Shown here: positions 1 to 8,916 of the stretch, piece by piece
Layout: every line of letters begins with the position of its first letter
How positions within the stretch are numbered: the stretch's first letter is position 1
Source of the DNA: an uncultured Pelagibacteraceae bacterium
GTDB lineage: Bacteria > Pseudomonadota > Alphaproteobacteria > Pelagibacterales > Pelagibacteraceae
Direction: 5' to 3'
Assembly (NCBI GenBank): GCA_902517455.1
Contig: CABYCN010000006.1
Coordinates: 1-46,106 of the forward strand
Length of the DNA stretch: 46,106 nt
Notes under the pieces: model-generated
Database searches by the model: none
Seen by the model: only the letters and a program-made list of their open reading frames with translations
Told to the model about the DNA's origin: nothing
Position numbers and translations under genes: made by a program

Positions 1-780
1 AATAAATCAAATTCAAATATTTTCGTTACAGAAAATAAAAAAAGTTATCTATTTGATTTTGCAAAAGAACTTAAATCTGAAATTATTAATCACAATAATT
101 TTATTGGAGGAAGATACTCAGTTTTGTCGGAAGTTGGAATGTTGCCTGCCACCTTAATGGGCTTGAATGTCCAGAAATTTAGAAAATTTAATGACCTTGT
201 TAAAAATAAAAATTTTATTAATTCTTTAGTTCTAAATATTGCAAATACGTTACATCTTATAAAAAAAAAAAAATTTAATTCTATAATTTTGAATTATGAT
301 TCTAATTCAAATGACTTATTTTATTGGTATCAACAACTAATTGCAGAAAGTTTAGGAAAAAAAGGTAAAGGCTTACTTCCAATAATTTCAAATATGCCAA
401 AAGATAATCACAGTTTGATGCAGTTATATCTCGATGGTACAAAAAACAACTTTTTCACTTTTTTTTTTACAGAGAATAATTCCTCAAGAAAAATTAATAA
501 AAAAAATTTATTAAAAACTCATTATTATTTAAAAAATAAAAAAATTGGAGATGTTAAGTATTCACAGTATGCAGCCACCCTGAGAGCATTTAGCGAAAAG
601 AATATTCCTTTTAGATCTTTTGAGATTAAGAAGAAGAATGAGGAGACATTAGGAGAATTATTTACTTTTTTTATTTTAGAGACAATTTTATTGGGGAAAG
701 CATTAAAAATTAACCCTTATGATCAACCAGCTGTTGAATTAATAAAAAAAAATACCAAAAGAATTTTAATTAATCATTAA
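1..780 (+). CDS. pgi: Glucose-6-phosphate isomerase, 3' part (5' end outside window)
   Basis: This is the C-terminal 259 residues of phosphoglucose isomerase, which interconverts glucose-6-phosphate and fructose-6-phosphate in the cytosol. The frame is open from base 1, so the gene enters from the left and its start is not visible. Two family signatures can be seen: GGRYS followed by a Ser and Gly near residues 36-47, and close to the C-terminus YDQPAVE with a following Lys, where the family usually has Gly instead of Ala. A run of 13 A at 261-273 encodes a lysine stretch and stays in frame. Its TAA overlaps the stop of the converging rsmD by 4 bases. Identity is secure. Activity cannot be judged because the N-terminal half is missing. 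Confidence 0.93.
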   Translation, partial: NKSNSNIFVTENKKSYLFDFAKELKSEIINHNNFIGGRYSVLSEVGMLPATLMGLNVQKFRKFNDLVKNKNFINSLVLNIANTLHLIKKKKFNSIILNYDSNSNDLFYWYQQLIAESLGKKGKGLLPIISNMPKDNHSLMQLYLDGTKNNFFTFFFTENNSSRKINKKNLLKTHYYLKNKKIGDVKYSQYAATLRAFSEKNIPFRSFEIKKKNEETLGELFTFFILETILLGKALKINPYDQPAVELIKKNTKRILINH

Positions 781-1337
781 TTTCCTATTATAATCTTAGA
801 TATCCCATAATCCCGGGTATCTAAAATTTCAAGTTTGTTACTTAATTCTAAGTTATCTAATTTGTGTCTATGAATTATTATTATCCCATTTTTATTTAAA
901 ATTTTATTATCCTTTATTTCATTAATTACATTATTAATTTTTTGTTCTTTGTAAGGTGGATCTATAAAAATAATTTCAAATTTTTCAGAATTTTTTTTTT
1001 GATTACGCAAAAATTCAAAACAGTCTTCATTCAGTACCTTACTTTGCTTGCGGACTTTTAGATGAAGAATATTGTTATTTAATATTTTTGAAGCTTTTGG
1101 ATAGTTCTCTATGAACAAAACTTTTTGAGCCTTTCTTGATATACACTCAAGGCCAAAAGAACCAGATCCTGAAAATAAATCTAAAACTTTTGAATTTTCG
1201 ACTTTAATTTTAATTTTTTGAGAGTGTTCTAGGATATTAAAGATTGATTCTTTAACCATATCTCTTAAGGGCCTGGTATTTTTATCAATTGGGAGGTATA
1301 TTTTTTTTCCTTTTAAATTTCCACCAATAATTCTCAT
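777..1337 (-). CDS. rsmD: 16S rRNA (guanine966-N2)-methyltransferase RsmD
   Basis: SAM-dependent methyltransferase that modifies G966 of 16S rRNA during 30S assembly. The N-terminus reads MRIIGGNLKG, followed by the TRPLRD..KESIFNIL element typical of RsmD. The SAM-binding loop VLDLFSGSGSFGLE and the catalytic FIDPPY motif (N6/N2-type DPPY) are both present. Its 186 residues match the family length. I chose the ATG at 1337 rather than the in-frame TTG at 1340, because the ATG overlaps the purD stop (TGATG) and gives the standard N-terminus. It is probably co-transcribed with and translationally coupled to purD. Its stop overlaps that of pgi on the other strand. Confidence 0.93.
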   Translation of the reverse strand: MRIIGGNLKGKKIYLPIDKNTRPLRDMVKESIFNILEHSQKIKIKVENSKVLDLFSGSGSFGLECISRKAQKVLFIENYPKASKILNNNILHLKVRKQSKVLNEDCFEFLRNQKKNSEKFEIIFIDPPYKEQKINNVINEIKDNKILNKNGIIIIHRHKLDNLELSNKLEILDTRDYGISKIIIGN

Positions 1338-2599
1338 CAATCTATAACTTTGTATCCAATGTCTTTTCTATAAAATCCATTATTCCAATCAATCTTATTT
1401 ATTAATTCTATTGCCGCGTTTCGTGAAAATTGGAAATCCCCAGATCTGACTACAAAATTTAAAACTCTTCCTCCGTTAGATAAAATTTGATTATTTTTTT
1501 TTAAAGTTCCAGCGTGGAAAATAAATTCATTATCTTTCAAATTTATTTTATTTAAATTTTTAATTTCTTCATTCTTTTTATAAACTTCTGGATAACCTTT
1601 TGCACAGAGTACTATACAAAGACATTTATCCTCATACCATTCTATATCAATAGATTTCAAATCTTTATTAACGCTAGCCAAAATTATTTGTAAAAAATCA
1701 GTTTTTAGTTTGGGAAGAATAGTTTGACACTCTGGATCTCCCATTCTGACATTATATTCAATTAAAAATGGCTCATCGTTTATAATCATTAAACCAGCAT
1801 ACAAGAACCCTTTATAAGTTGTATTTAATTCTTTTAGGCCTTTAAGAGTAGGATTAATAATTTTATTTAAAATTTTTTTGTTTAATTCAGAACTCTCCAA
1901 TCTTGATGGAGAGTAAGCACCCATGCCACCAGTGTTTTTTCCTTTATCTCCCTCAAGAACTCTTTTGTGATCTTGAGCAGTGCCAAAAATCTTATAATTT
2001 TCCCCATCACATATAACAAAAAAACTCATTTCCTCACCTTTTAAAAATTCCTCAACCAATATTTTTTCTGCTTTACCAAATTTACCTCCAAAAATTTCAT
2101 TTACTGCTATCGTGTACTCTTCCTTATTATTACATATATAAACGCCTTTACCCGATGCCAATCCATCAGCTTTTATAACAGTTGGAAAATTGCAATCTTT
2201 TAAAAAGTTTATAGTATCCTTAGAATTTTCAAAAATACCAAATTTTGCAGTAGGTATTTGATATTTTTTACACAAGTTTTTTGTAAAAGTTTTAGATCCC
2301 TCAAGCTGTGAAGCAATTTTATTTGGTCCAAATACTTTTATTTTATAACTTTCTAAGTAATCAACTATCCCATCAACCAAAGGTTTTTCTGGCCCAATCA
2401 AAACAAGATCAAGCTTGTTTGATGTTATAAAATCCTTGATCTTTTCAAAATCTTCAAGATCTATTTTTATATTTTCTGCTATAGAACTTGTACCGGCATT
2501 CCCTGGCATGCAATAAATTTTGCTGACTTTACTGGATTTTTTAAGAGTTTTACAGATTGCGTGTTCTCTACCACCACTTCCTATTACTACTACTTTCAT
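1337..2599 (-). CDS. purD: Phosphoribosylamine-glycine ligase (GAR synthetase)
   Basis: Second step of de novo purine synthesis: ATP-dependent joining of glycine to 5-phosphoribosylamine. At 420 residues it is full length. Visible motifs are the N-terminal glycine-rich VVVIGSGGREHAI, GNAGTSS, IGPEKPLVDG, the ATP-grasp loop KADGLASGKGVYI near residue 145, and the PurD signature NVRMGDPECQ near residue 285. The ATG at 2599 is divergent from a DUF2093 gene starting at 2621, leaving only 21 bases for both 5' regions. Its stop overlaps the rsmD start. Nothing about the protein is odd. Confidence 0.96.
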   Translation of the reverse strand: MKVVVIGSGGREHAICKTLKKSSKVSKIYCMPGNAGTSSIAENIKIDLEDFEKIKDFITSNKLDLVLIGPEKPLVDGIVDYLESYKIKVFGPNKIASQLEGSKTFTKNLCKKYQIPTAKFGIFENSKDTINFLKDCNFPTVIKADGLASGKGVYICNNKEEYTIAVNEIFGGKFGKAEKILVEEFLKGEEMSFFVICDGENYKIFGTAQDHKRVLEGDKGKNTGGMGAYSPSRLESSELNKKILNKIINPTLKGLKELNTTYKGFLYAGLMIINDEPFLIEYNVRMGDPECQTILPKLKTDFLQIILASVNKDLKSIDIEWYEDKCLCIVLCAKGYPEVYKKNEEIKNLNKINLKDNEFIFHAGTLKKNNQILSNGGRVLNFVVRSGDFQFSRNAAIELINKIDWNNGFYRKDIGYKVID

Positions 2600-2620
2600 A
2601 TAATAATTTATAAACTAAAA

Positions 2621-2809
2621 ATGTTAAAAAAATTAGCTAAAATAAAATATTTGCCCAATAATTTTGAGGTTATTCAAGATGGAGATCATGTAATTTGTGC
2701 AATTTCAGGAAAAAAAATTCCATTAGAGAGTCTTACTTATTGGAATGTTGATCTACAAGAAGCTTATTTTTCTTATGTTGAAGCATCAATAAAAAGAGAA
2801 AAAAACTAA
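2621..2809 (+). CDS. DUF2093 family small protein
   Basis: A 62-residue protein of the DUF2093 family, which as far as I know is found in alphaproteobacteria and has no established function. I placed the start at the ATG at 2621 (MLKKLAKIKYLP), which gives the usual short family length and lies outside purD. The frame stays open upstream to 2561, but that extension would overlap purD and reads as low-complexity Ser/Thr/Tyr. Recognisable family features are the segment NNFEVIQDGDHVICAISGK, the following PLESLTYWNVDLQEAY, and the absence of membrane or signal segments, so it is likely cytosolic. Its TAA directly abuts the stop of the converging lpxL gene. Confidence 0.82.
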   Translation: MLKKLAKIKYLPNNFEVIQDGDHVICAISGKKIPLESLTYWNVDLQEAYFSYVEASIKREKN

Positions 2810-3673
2810 TTATTTCCAACGATTGTGAGTCCAAATCCATTGCTCAGGATTTTTGATAATCATTTTTTCTAAAATTTTATTCAACTTAATTGTAATCGAA
2901 GCAATTGACTCATTTTTTGAAAATTCTAAATAATCATAAAATTTTAATTTGAATTTGTGTTCATCAATTCTCTCGATGTGTACGGGAACAATTTTAGTCT
3001 GAAATTTTTTTACAAATTGAGCGGGTATTGTTGTTGTTAAAGCTGATTGATTAAAAAAATTACATCTTATTCCCTCAGAAACTCTTTGATCTATCATAAG
3101 TGCAATTGAAGTTCCATTTCTGAAATGTGCTAAAAGTTCTTTAGTTCCTGAAATACCTTTTTTAACCTGTTTTTTACAAATATATTTTTTTCTAATATTT
3201 TCCATGATTGGATTAAGGAATTTATTATTAAGAGGCCTATAAATTGCAGCTAAATCAACACCTGACTTTTCTATAAACATTGCCATTAACTCAAAATTGT
3301 TAAAATGACCCGATACAAAAATTACCGGTTTATTATCTTTTTTTATTTGTTCAAGTATTGTTTGGTTTTCAATATCTATGTATTTAATAAATTTTTCTGA
3401 ATATCTGAAATCTTTAATGAAGACATATTCTGATAATATCTTTCCATAGTTAAACCACATCTTTTGAATAATTTGTTTTTTTTTTGACTGTGTAATATTT
3501 GGAAAAGCTTTTAATAAATTTTTATAACTAGTTTCATTTGATCTAAATATAGGCCCTAAAAAGGATAAAATTTTACCTGAAATTATAGAAGAGTTTTTCA
3601 ATCCCAAAATCTTAAATATTAAAAACAAAAAATAAATAAATATAAACTGAGTGAAATATTTCAAATTATTCAT
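2810..3673 (-). CDS. Lipid A late acyltransferase (LpxL/HtrB family)
   Basis: Inner-membrane acyltransferase of the LpxL/LpxM family, expected to add a secondary acyl chain to Kdo-lipid A. It has an N-terminal hydrophobic anchor (residues about 8-28) and the family catalytic motif H-x4-D/E, here H123-FNNF-E128. A DQRVSEGI segment lies further downstream. Its 287 residues are normal for the family. It overlaps lpxK by 8 bases, and together with msbA, waaA and lpxK upstream it completes a lipid A-Kdo assembly and export block. Which acyl position or chain length it uses cannot be read from the sequence, so no LpxL versus LpxM symbol is given. Confidence 0.88.
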   Translation of the reverse strand: MNNLKYFTQFIFIYFLFLIFKILGLKNSSIISGKILSFLGPIFRSNETSYKNLLKAFPNITQSKKKQIIQKMWFNYGKILSEYVFIKDFRYSEKFIKYIDIENQTILEQIKKDNKPVIFVSGHFNNFELMAMFIEKSGVDLAAIYRPLNNKFLNPIMENIRKKYICKKQVKKGISGTKELLAHFRNGTSIALMIDQRVSEGIRCNFFNQSALTTTIPAQFVKKFQTKIVPVHIERIDEHKFKLKFYDYLEFSKNESIASITIKLNKILEKMIIKNPEQWIWTHNRWK

Positions 3674-4610
3674 GAATTTTCGATTTAAGATAATTAATTA
3701 ATTTATCCTCATCTTCAACTTCTAGATTAATTTCTAAAAAATTAATATTTTCTCTATGATTTTCAGGAATTTTGACGAAATCTTTTTCTGTAGTAATTAT
3801 TTTAGCATTAAGGATACTTGCCTTTTTTTTGATTTTATAAAAATCATTTTTATTATAATTATGATGATCTGGATAAATGATTTCACCAATAATATTGAAG
3901 TTATTTTTTGACAAAATAGTTCTAAAATCATTTGGGTTTCCTATTCCACAAAACATTAAGTATTTCTCTGAAATATCAAATTTTTTAAGGTTTGTTGGAT
4001 AATAGTAAGTTCTAAAAATAAGCATTTCTTTGTTTTGTTTTTTTATTTGTGAAATTATCTCACTTATATTTCCATCCTCACCTTTTAAGAATACCCCATC
4101 ATATTTTTTTAAACTATTTAGTTTTTCTCTTAAGGGTCCTGACGGTATTAAGCTCCCGTTACCTATCCATTTTACACTATCAAAACAAACAAACTCCAAG
4201 TCATATTTAATCTTTTTATCTTGGAGACCATCATCGAAAATTATGATTTTTTTTTTATTTTCTAAGTTTTTAATTAAAATTTCGTTTCTTGAATTACCAG
4301 TTATTAAATGAGTTTTTTCTTCTAAAATTATTTTTTCATCAATATGAGAGTCATAAAGTTTTTTCGCAGTTGAAACATTTAAATTTAATTTTTTAAGTAT
4401 TTGATATATCTTAATTGTTGTTGGTGTTTTTCCTGTTCCGCCTAGGTAAATATTACCAATGCATATAGTTATAATTTTGTCATATTTTTTTTTCGTTTTT
4501 ATATTTAATAATAAATTGTTAATACTAATAAAAAAGGTCAGTGGATAAAGTAAATATGATAGTAAGCTTTGTTTCTTATAGTCCCAAAATTTCGGTTTTT
4601 TTAATTTCAT
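3666..4610 (-). CDS. lpxK: Tetraacyldisaccharide 4'-kinase
   Basis: Phosphorylates the 4' position of the tetraacyl-disaccharide precursor to make lipid IVA at the inner membrane. The P-loop NIYLGGTGKTP is at residues 53-63, after an N-terminal membrane-associated segment (about 17-35). Later family elements include FDDGLQDKKI and the GIGNP and PDHH segments. I chose the ATG at 4610, which gives the family-typical start MKLKKPKFWDY (314 residues) one base after the waaA stop. An in-frame ATG at 4637 would add nine residues and overlap waaA. It is translationally linked to waaA upstream and the acyltransferase downstream. Confidence 0.93.
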   Translation of the reverse strand: MKLKKPKFWDYKKQSLLSYLLYPLTFFISINNLLLNIKTKKKYDKIITICIGNIYLGGTGKTPTTIKIYQILKKLNLNVSTAKKLYDSHIDEKIILEEKTHLITGNSRNEILIKNLENKKKIIIFDDGLQDKKIKYDLEFVCFDSVKWIGNGSLIPSGPLREKLNSLKKYDGVFLKGEDGNISEIISQIKKQNKEMLIFRTYYYPTNLKKFDISEKYLMFCGIGNPNDFRTILSKNNFNIIGEIIYPDHHNYNKNDFYKIKKKASILNAKIITTEKDFVKIPENHRENINFLEINLEVEDEDKLINYLKSKIHE

Positions 4611-4611
4611 C

Positions 4612-5853
4612 TTAAAAAACTGATTTGACCTCATCATATGTTTTTTCTAAAACTTTATTTCCAATTTGTTTCATTCTTTTTTCTAAACCTCTAGATGGAG
4701 TCTTTTTTAAAAATAATTTATTTAATGTGTTATAAGTTTTATTTTCACTAGTTATCTTTTTAGAAATACCGCACTTTTTGAGGAATTCATAAATTTCTTT
4801 AAAATTTGATATATTTGGCCCATGTAAAATATTACAACCATATCTTGTTGCTTCTAGAGGATTCTGTCCACCTCTTTTTGCTATAGAACCACCTAAAAAA
4901 ACATTTTTACATTCAAGAAAAAAAGACTTTGTTTTACCATATGAGTTAACTAAATAAATATCTATCTTTTTCTTAATTTTTTTCTTTGGTTCACTTGTAT
5001 GAACATTTAGATTTAATTTTTTCAGTTGATTAGAGATTTCTTGAGTTCTCTCTATATGCCTTGGAATTATTATAGTTAATAGATTTTTGTATTTTTTTTT
5101 TAATTTTTTATGAACTAATCCACAAAAAATTTCTTCTGGTTCATGGGTACTAGATGCACACCACAGCTTTTTATTCGAGATGAATTTCTTAAAATTATTA
5201 TCTAAAAAATTTTTTTCATTTTCTGATTGGGAAAATTTTAAATTACCGAAAAATTTTACTTTATTGGCACCAAGTTTTCTTAAATAATTTTTCGACTCTA
5301 AACTAGATGATAAACAAATATCTATTTTTCCAAAAATTGTTTTAGTAAAATTTTTGAAAATATTCCAATTTTTAAAGGATCTATTTGTAATACGTCCATT
5401 AAGTAAAAAAATTGGTATATTATTTTTTTTCAAATTCAAGATCATATTGGGCCAAATTTCTGAGTCTATAAAAAATGCTGAAGAAGGTTTCCAATAATTT
5501 ATGAATTTTAGAGAAAGATAGTTAGTATCTATTGGAAAAAACTGATGAATAACTTTTTTTAATTTTATTTTTCGAACTATTTTTGAAGAACTTAAAGTAT
5601 TAGAAGTAACTAATATTTGTTTAATATTTTTGTTTTTTTCAATTTTTTCTAAGAGAGGGACAATACTTTGTAATTCACCAACACTTGCACCATGAAACCA
5701 AACAATCTTCCCCTTTCTCCTTTGTATTGAAAAAAAACATAATTTCTCTTTAAATCTTTTAAGACTTTCTTTTTTTTTTAATAATCTGATAATTATAATA
5801 ATTGGAGAAAAAATAAAAATGAAATTAATTAATACCCTATAAAGAAAAATCAT
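4612..5853 (-). CDS. waaA: 3-deoxy-D-manno-octulosonic acid (Kdo) transferase
   Basis: GT30 glycosyltransferase that transfers Kdo from CMP-Kdo to lipid IVA on the cytosolic face of the inner membrane. An N-terminal membrane anchor covers residues about 5-24. The conserved HGASVGE loop at 54-60 includes the Glu (E60) that serves as catalytic base in this family. GGSIAKRGGQNPLEA in the C-terminal half is the CMP-Kdo-binding signature. Length is 413 residues, as expected. Its ATG shares one base with the msbA stop. Whether it adds one or two Kdo residues is not decidable from sequence by eye. Confidence 0.94.
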   Translation of the reverse strand: MIFLYRVLINFIFIFSPIIIIIRLLKKKESLKRFKEKLCFFSIQRRKGKIVWFHGASVGELQSIVPLLEKIEKNKNIKQILVTSNTLSSSKIVRKIKLKKVIHQFFPIDTNYLSLKFINYWKPSSAFFIDSEIWPNMILNLKKNNIPIFLLNGRITNRSFKNWNIFKNFTKTIFGKIDICLSSSLESKNYLRKLGANKVKFFGNLKFSQSENEKNFLDNNFKKFISNKKLWCASSTHEPEEIFCGLVHKKLKKKYKNLLTIIIPRHIERTQEISNQLKKLNLNVHTSEPKKKIKKKIDIYLVNSYGKTKSFFLECKNVFLGGSIAKRGGQNPLEATRYGCNILHGPNISNFKEIYEFLKKCGISKKITSENKTYNTLNKLFLKKTPSRGLEKRMKQIGNKVLEKTYDEVKSVF

Positions 5854-7592
5854 TATGATTTTTTAATCTGTTTTTCATAAAAGTTTTTATATATCTCAGA
5901 AGAATTCAATAATTCTTCGTGCTTGCCTTCACCTACAGCTTGCCCTTTGTTTATCACATATATTTTATCAGAGTTTAGTATCGTTGAAAGTCTATGAGCA
6001 ATAACTATAGTTGTTCTTCCTTTAGTTAAAAAATTAATTGCTTCTTGGATTTTACTCTCAGTTTCTGCGTCTAAGGACGAAGTTGCTTCATCTAATAATA
6101 TAATTGGAGTTTTTTTAAGAATAGCCCGAGCAATAGATATTCTTTGTTTTTCACCACCAGACAATCTCACTCCATCTTCACCAATCACAGTATCAAATTT
6201 ATTAGGCAGTTGGTCTATAAAATCATTTGCGAATGAATGCTGAGCCGCTTTATATATTTCTTGATCTGAAGCATCAGGATTTGCATATAATATGTTATTT
6301 TTGATAGTGTCATCAAAGAGAGTTGTGTCTTGACTTACTAAAGATATTTTTTTTCTTAGTGAATAAATTGTGGTTTCGTAAATAGATTGGTTATCTATTT
6401 TAATATTTCCGGATCCAGCATCGTAAAATCTAGGTATTAAATTTAATATTGTTGATTTACCCGCCCCGCTTTGGCCTACCAATGCTGTCATTTGTCCTGA
6501 AGGAATATTTAAATTTATTGATTTTAAAATTTCTTCGTCATCCTTTAAATATTTAAATTTAACATTCTCAAAAACAATTTGACCTTTTGGAACAGATAAT
6601 TCTTTTGCATTAGCTTCTTCTTGAATTTCATGTTTTTTATCTATTATCGGAAGAACTCTTCTAGCACCTGCTATTCCTTGTTGGACTGTTATATTTAATG
6701 TAGCCAATGATCTAACAGGCTGATAAGCAAGCATCATTGCTGCTAAAAATGAGAAAAAGTTATTTACCTCTAATTCATTTGAAATAACTAGTTTTGCAGA
6801 AATAAAAATTAAAATTGCAATCATGATACCAGTTAAGAATTCCATAATTGGAGAAGCTCTTACAAAAATAACATTTATTTTTTTGTTAAGTTCTTTTAAA
6901 TTATGAATAAATTCTTTGGCCCTGTTTTTTTCATATTTTTCTCTTTGAAAAATTTTCATTAATCTATGATTTTTGAATATTTCGATTAAATAAGAGGTAA
7001 GAGTAGCAGCTTTTTGCATTTGCTGTGTAGATACTTTGCTGATTCTTTTCCCTAACGACTTTGATGCAAAGCTTGCAAGAGGAATCATTATTAACGCTAT
7101 CAATGATAATTTCCAATTTTGATAAAACATCACCGATAATAATCCAATTAATGTTAAACTATCTTTGAATAAATTTAATATAGCCGTACTAACTAAACCT
7201 GTGATCATACTTACATCATTATTTAAATTTGTGATAAATTTTCCTGAGTGTTCTTTATCAATTAGTTGAGTATCAGCATGAATTAATTTAGAAAACATGT
7301 CAGTTTGGATATCTCGTCTGACTTCTTCAGAAACATTTATCATTATTATTTTTGCAAAATATAATGATAGTCCTTTCATAGAAAAAGCAAGGACTATACA
7401 TATTGGTATAATGTAGACTAGTGTACTAGACTGTTTTATAAAAAGCTCATTTATTGCTGGATCTAATAAATATGCAATTGAAGAAGTGCTTCCAGCTAAA
7501 ATGATTGAAAAAAGAATTGAAATTAAGATTTTTTTTAAGTACTTTTTTGTATAATTTAAATACAATCTTTTTAAAATTTGAAAACTGTCCAT
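5853..7592 (-). CDS. msbA: ABC exporter, lipid A flippase MsbA type
   Basis: A 579-residue half-transporter: an N-terminal six-helix exporter domain (about 1-310) fused to a nucleotide-binding domain. Walker A is GQSGAGKST at 373-381, the Q-loop Gln is near 421, the ABC signature LSGGEKQR is at 477-484, and Walker B with the catalytic Glu is ILLDE at 498-502. MsbA homodimers flip lipid A-core from the inner to the outer leaflet. The sequence alone could fit other exporters, but its place directly upstream of waaA, lpxK and the lipid A acyltransferase strongly favours MsbA. It starts 4 bases after ubiA ends, so the envelope block is probably one transcript from ubiA onward. Confidence 0.9.
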   Translation of the reverse strand: MDSFQILKRLYLNYTKKYLKKILISILFSIILAGSTSSIAYLLDPAINELFIKQSSTLVYIIPICIVLAFSMKGLSLYFAKIIMINVSEEVRRDIQTDMFSKLIHADTQLIDKEHSGKFITNLNNDVSMITGLVSTAILNLFKDSLTLIGLLSVMFYQNWKLSLIALIMIPLASFASKSLGKRISKVSTQQMQKAATLTSYLIEIFKNHRLMKIFQREKYEKNRAKEFIHNLKELNKKINVIFVRASPIMEFLTGIMIAILIFISAKLVISNELEVNNFFSFLAAMMLAYQPVRSLATLNITVQQGIAGARRVLPIIDKKHEIQEEANAKELSVPKGQIVFENVKFKYLKDDEEILKSINLNIPSGQMTALVGQSGAGKSTILNLIPRFYDAGSGNIKIDNQSIYETTIYSLRKKISLVSQDTTLFDDTIKNNILYANPDASDQEIYKAAQHSFANDFIDQLPNKFDTVIGEDGVRLSGGEKQRISIARAILKKTPIILLDEATSSLDAETESKIQEAINFLTKGRTTIVIAHRLSTILNSDKIYVINKGQAVGEGKHEELLNSSEIYKNFYEKQIKKS

Positions 7593-7596
7593 AATA

Positions 7597-8460
7597 CTAA
7601 ATTTTACTTATTAACAAGCTTACAAAAACTAAAAAGCCTAGATAGTTGTTAGATTTAAAAATATCTAGACAATTTTTTGGATTATCAATTTTTAATTTTT
7701 TAAGTTGAAAATAAAATAATTGTATAAAAATAAAAATCAAAGAAAAAAAATAAAATATATTAAATTTTAAAAAAAAACCTATAATTATCAGAGATATAAA
7801 AAAAAATAAGTATGACATATAAAGAAAAGCTAGTGGAGATTTTTTAAATTTTATAGAAGTTGATTTTAAGCCTATTATTTCATCATCTTTGATATCTTGG
7901 AACCCATATATAGTGTCGTACCCAAGTGTCCAAAATATGGCTCCAAAGTAAAATATAATTGGAATAACAGAGATTTCGTTATTTATAGAGACCCATCCTA
8001 GAATCAATCCATAATTAAAAGTAATTCCTAAAAAAAGTTGTGGCCAATAAGTATATCTCTTCATTAACGGGTAAGTAAAAGCAAGAGGCATTGAAGCTAA
8101 AGCCATCAAAATAGTTAAATTATTAAAATTGACAAGTACCAAGAAAGCTAAACTACAAAGTATGATCACATAAAATAATCCAACTTGAACTGAAACTTTT
8201 TTTGAGGCAATCGGTCTGTTTTTAGTTCTTGAAACTTTATTATCAAATTTTCTATCTAAAATATCATTTACTATACATCCCGCAGATCTCATTAATATTG
8301 CTCCAAGAAAAAAAAGTAGTAGATAAAACAGATAAAGATTTAAGTTTTTTGAAAAATCAATAACAAGCGTTAATCCCCATGCACAAGGCCAAAAAAGTAA
8401 CATATACCCTATAGGTTTTTTAAGTCTTGTAAGTTCTACAAATAAGTTAAATTGGTTCAT
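7597..8460 (-). CDS. ubiA: 4-hydroxybenzoate polyprenyltransferase
   Basis: Integral-membrane prenyltransferase that attaches the polyprenyl tail to 4-hydroxybenzoate in ubiquinone synthesis. It has about eight to nine hydrophobic helices over 287 residues. The first Mg-diphosphate motif is NDILDRKFD (N65, D66, D69, D73) followed by SRTKNRPI, and the second Asp-rich motif is DIKDDEIIG near residue 190. It opens a minus-strand block with msbA 4 bases downstream. The upstream neighbour is a divergent DUF2721 gene. Other UbiA-superfamily roles exist (heme o synthase is present separately as ctaB), but the N-terminal ELTRLKKPIGYMLLFWPCAW pattern is that of 4HB prenyltransferases. Confidence 0.93.
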   Translation of the reverse strand: MNQFNLFVELTRLKKPIGYMLLFWPCAWGLTLVIDFSKNLNLYLFYLLLFFLGAILMRSAGCIVNDILDRKFDNKVSRTKNRPIASKKVSVQVGLFYVIILCSLAFLVLVNFNNLTILMALASMPLAFTYPLMKRYTYWPQLFLGITFNYGLILGWVSINNEISVIPIIFYFGAIFWTLGYDTIYGFQDIKDDEIIGLKSTSIKFKKSPLAFLYMSYLFFFISLIIIGFFLKFNIFYFFSLIFIFIQLFYFQLKKLKIDNPKNCLDIFKSNNYLGFLVFVSLLISKI

Positions 8461-8511
8461 AAATTTTACTTGTAAATAACAAAGGCAAGATTGATAATCA
8501 AACTGATTCGT

Positions 8512-8916
8512 ATGAATATAGATTACACTGTTACAGCTTTAATGTTTCCCGCAATTCCACTGATAATGGGAGTTTATAGTAATAGGTTTCATTCTTTAAG
8601 TGCCCTTATTAGAGAATTACATGATGAACATGTTTATGAAAAACATGTCCCGCCTGAATGGAAAAAACAATTTATCAACTTGAGTAGAAGAATTACCCTA
8701 TTAAGATGGTCAATATTGTTTGGAGCATTTGGTTTTTTATTCAACATGCTAACAGTGCTAGGGCTTTATTTGGATGAAGTTTTTATAGCAAGACTAATTT
8801 TTGGATCTTGTTGTTTATCAATGATGATTTCAATACTTTTTTTTATTAGAGAAATTCACATCTCTACTAATGCCCTTAGATTACATATGTCAGATATGGA
8901 TGTTAAAGTTGATTAG
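8512..8916 (+). CDS. DUF2721 family membrane protein
   Basis: A 134-residue inner-membrane protein that I assign to DUF2721, a family of unknown function. It starts with MNIDYTVTALMFPAIPLIMG, an N-terminal hydrophobic stretch. A charged cytosolic segment with SALIRELHDEH and RRITLLR follows, then two hydrophobic helices (about residues 63-85 and 91-112). I chose the ATG at 8512. An in-frame TTG at 8491, preceded by an AAGGC-like sequence, would add seven residues and cannot be excluded. The gene is divergent from ubiA and its TAG overlaps the stop of the converging quinone oxidoreductase by 4 bases. Confidence 0.75.
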   Translation: MNIDYTVTALMFPAIPLIMGVYSNRFHSLSALIRELHDEHVYEKHVPPEWKKQFINLSRRITLLRWSILFGAFGFLFNMLTVLGLYLDEVFIARLIFGSCCLSMMISILFFIREIHISTNALRLHMSDMDVKVD